In this document: positions 4,344-5,315 of the stretch, in pieces | Position numbering within the stretch: position 1 is the stretch's first letter | Layout of the letters: each line of letters opens with the position of its first letter | NCBI GenBank assembly: GCA_964343365.1 | Contig: CAYFJI010000124.1 | Location: 1-5,315, forward strand | DNA length: 5,315 nt | Reading direction: 5' to 3' | Source of the DNA: CAJXWH01 sp964343365 | GTDB lineage: Bacteria > Pseudomonadota > Gammaproteobacteria > Arenicellales > UBA868 | Notes under the pieces: generated by a model | Told to the model about the DNA's origin: nothing | Seen by the model: the letters and a program-made list of their open reading frames with translations, nothing else | Databases searched by the model: none | Made by a program: the position numbers and the translations under genes

Positions 4344-5315
4344 TTGAAATTTGAACAACTTAAGCTCGACCCTCGAATACTCAAGGCAATAAGTAAACTT
4401 GGCCTTACTGAGCCAACCGAAATTCAAGAAAAGGCGATTCCTGTTGTTTTGTCTGGTAACGACCTGATGGCATCGGCACAAACAGGTACAGGCAAAACGG
4501 CAGCATTTGTGTTACCAGCTCTTCAACATCTTTTTCGACGGTCTAAGAAGGGTGGCGTCGGGCCGAGGGTGCTGGTGCTAACACCAACTCGAGAACTTGC
4601 AATTCAAATTGACAAGAATATCCGCCAGTTCAGTCGTTTTTCTAAAATAGCGACCGGACTGATTGTGGGGGGTATGTCTTACACTCCCCAGCTCAGAATG
4701 TTGCGTAATCGAGTTGACTTTTTAGTGGCAACACCAGGCCGACTGATGGATCATATGGAGCGAGGCAAAGTAGATTTTTCCAGACTTGAGATACTGGTGC
4801 TTGACGAAGCGGATAGAATGTTAGATATGGGATTCATTGACGACGTGAAAGATATTGCCTCGGCGACCCCAAAAGAACGTCAAACTCTACTCTTCTCAGC
4901 TACCCTTGAAGGCAGTGTATTGAAAATCGCCAATAAGTTACTTAAACAACCTAAAAGAATTAGCCTTGCGACTAATCATGATCAACACCTCTCAATTCGA
5001 CAACACATGCATCAGGCCGATAGCAAAGCGCACAAACAAAAACTTTTAGCGCATCATTTAGGAAATAGGAAGTTAACTAAAGCGCTTATTTTTACCTCTA
5101 CTAAACGAGGAGCCGAGCAACTCGCTAAGACTCTTCGTTCAAGCAAACATAAAACTGCATCATTGCATGGCGATATGAGTCAAAATAAACGACGCCAGAC
5201 AGTTGAAAATCTTCGTAAAGGTCGAGTGGAAATGCTAGTGGCAACTGATGTTGCAGCTCGAGGTCTAGATATCAAAGGTATTAGCCATGTCATTAATTTT
5301 GATATGCCGACGGTT
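4344..5315 (+). CDS. DEAD-box ATP-dependent RNA helicase, RhlE-like (3' end outside window)
   Basis: The first 324 codons of an RNA helicase that unwinds structured RNA using ATP in the cytoplasm; relatives act in ribosome assembly, RNA turnover and cold adaptation. The motifs appear in order. The Q motif comprises F3 and PTEIQ (24-28). Walker A is AQTGTGKT (45-52), then PTREL (81-85) and TPGR (130-133). DEAD is at 154-157 and SAT at 185-187. The second RecA-like domain has IFTST (249-253), LHGDMSQ (274-280) and ATDVAARGLDI (300-310). The frame is open to the window edge, so motif VI and any basic C-terminal tail are missing only because of truncation. The start is TTG behind GGAG; the N-terminus MKFEQL aligns with the usual RhlE beginning MSFDSL, and no in-frame ATG occurs before codon 42. 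The assignment to RhlE rather than SrmB or DbpA comes from the Q-motif region and ASAQTGTGKTA. I give no symbol because bacteria often carry several paralogues. Confidence 0.93.
   Translation, partial: MKFEQLKLDPRILKAISKLGLTEPTEIQEKAIPVVLSGNDLMASAQTGTGKTAAFVLPALQHLFRRSKKGGVGPRVLVLTPTRELAIQIDKNIRQFSRFSKIATGLIVGGMSYTPQLRMLRNRVDFLVATPGRLMDHMERGKVDFSRLEILVLDEADRMLDMGFIDDVKDIASATPKERQTLLFSATLEGSVLKIANKLLKQPKRISLATNHDQHLSIRQHMHQADSKAHKQKLLAHHLGNRKLTKALIFTSTKRGAEQLAKTLRSSKHKTASLHGDMSQNKRRQTVENLRKGRVEMLVATDVAARGLDIKGISHVINFDMPTV

Overview
This is a bacterial chromosomal segment of moderate, somewhat AT-leaning composition. All genes lie on the plus strand, intergenic gaps are short, and Shine-Dalgarno (SD) sites and sigma70-like promoter hexamers are visible. 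The gene set (an RhlE-type DEAD-box helicase, a NorM-like MATE exporter, an ABHD10-like serine hydrolase and an Xpt-type xanthine phosphoribosyltransferase) best fits a proteobacterium, probably a gammaproteobacterium. That assignment rests on remembered protein similarity and is only moderately certain. I see no insertion sequence, CRISPR array, rRNA, tRNA or phage gene.

Layout. Positions 47-817 encode an alpha/beta hydrolase with an intact Ser-Asp-His triad. Positions 931-1512 encode xanthine phosphoribosyltransferase behind a strong SD. A 59-base gap leads to an uncharacterised membrane protein of about seven helices (1572-2192). Only 14 bases further on is a MATE-family exporter (2207-3580), so these two are very likely co-transcribed, possibly with xpt. 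A new promoter (GTGACA-17-TATAAA) and strong SD then start a small cupin gene (3701-4057). A 286-base gap follows, and a DEAD-box RNA helicase starts with TTG at 4344 and runs off the right edge; its last visible motif is motif V.

How the genes may work together. Xpt salvages xanthine to XMP. The two transporter-like genes after it suggest, without proving, a salvage/transport or efflux unit. The hydrolase, cupin and helicase look like independent neighbours.

The least ordinary stretch is 4058-4202. It holds a near-ideal SD (AAGGAGG) that is not followed by ATG, GTG or TTG at a normal distance. Instead an in-frame ATT lies 7 bases downstream and opens a 34-codon reading frame. The same SD can pair almost completely with a segment inside that frame (4161-4174). 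A tiny 11-codon ORF also ends across the SD. This could be a small, translationally controlled gene, a decayed gene or chance. Elsewhere the region looks like normal housekeeping and accessory chromosome, and I do not see a new multi-gene defence or mobile system. Three of the six main genes start with TTG, and automated gene calling could easily misplace those starts.
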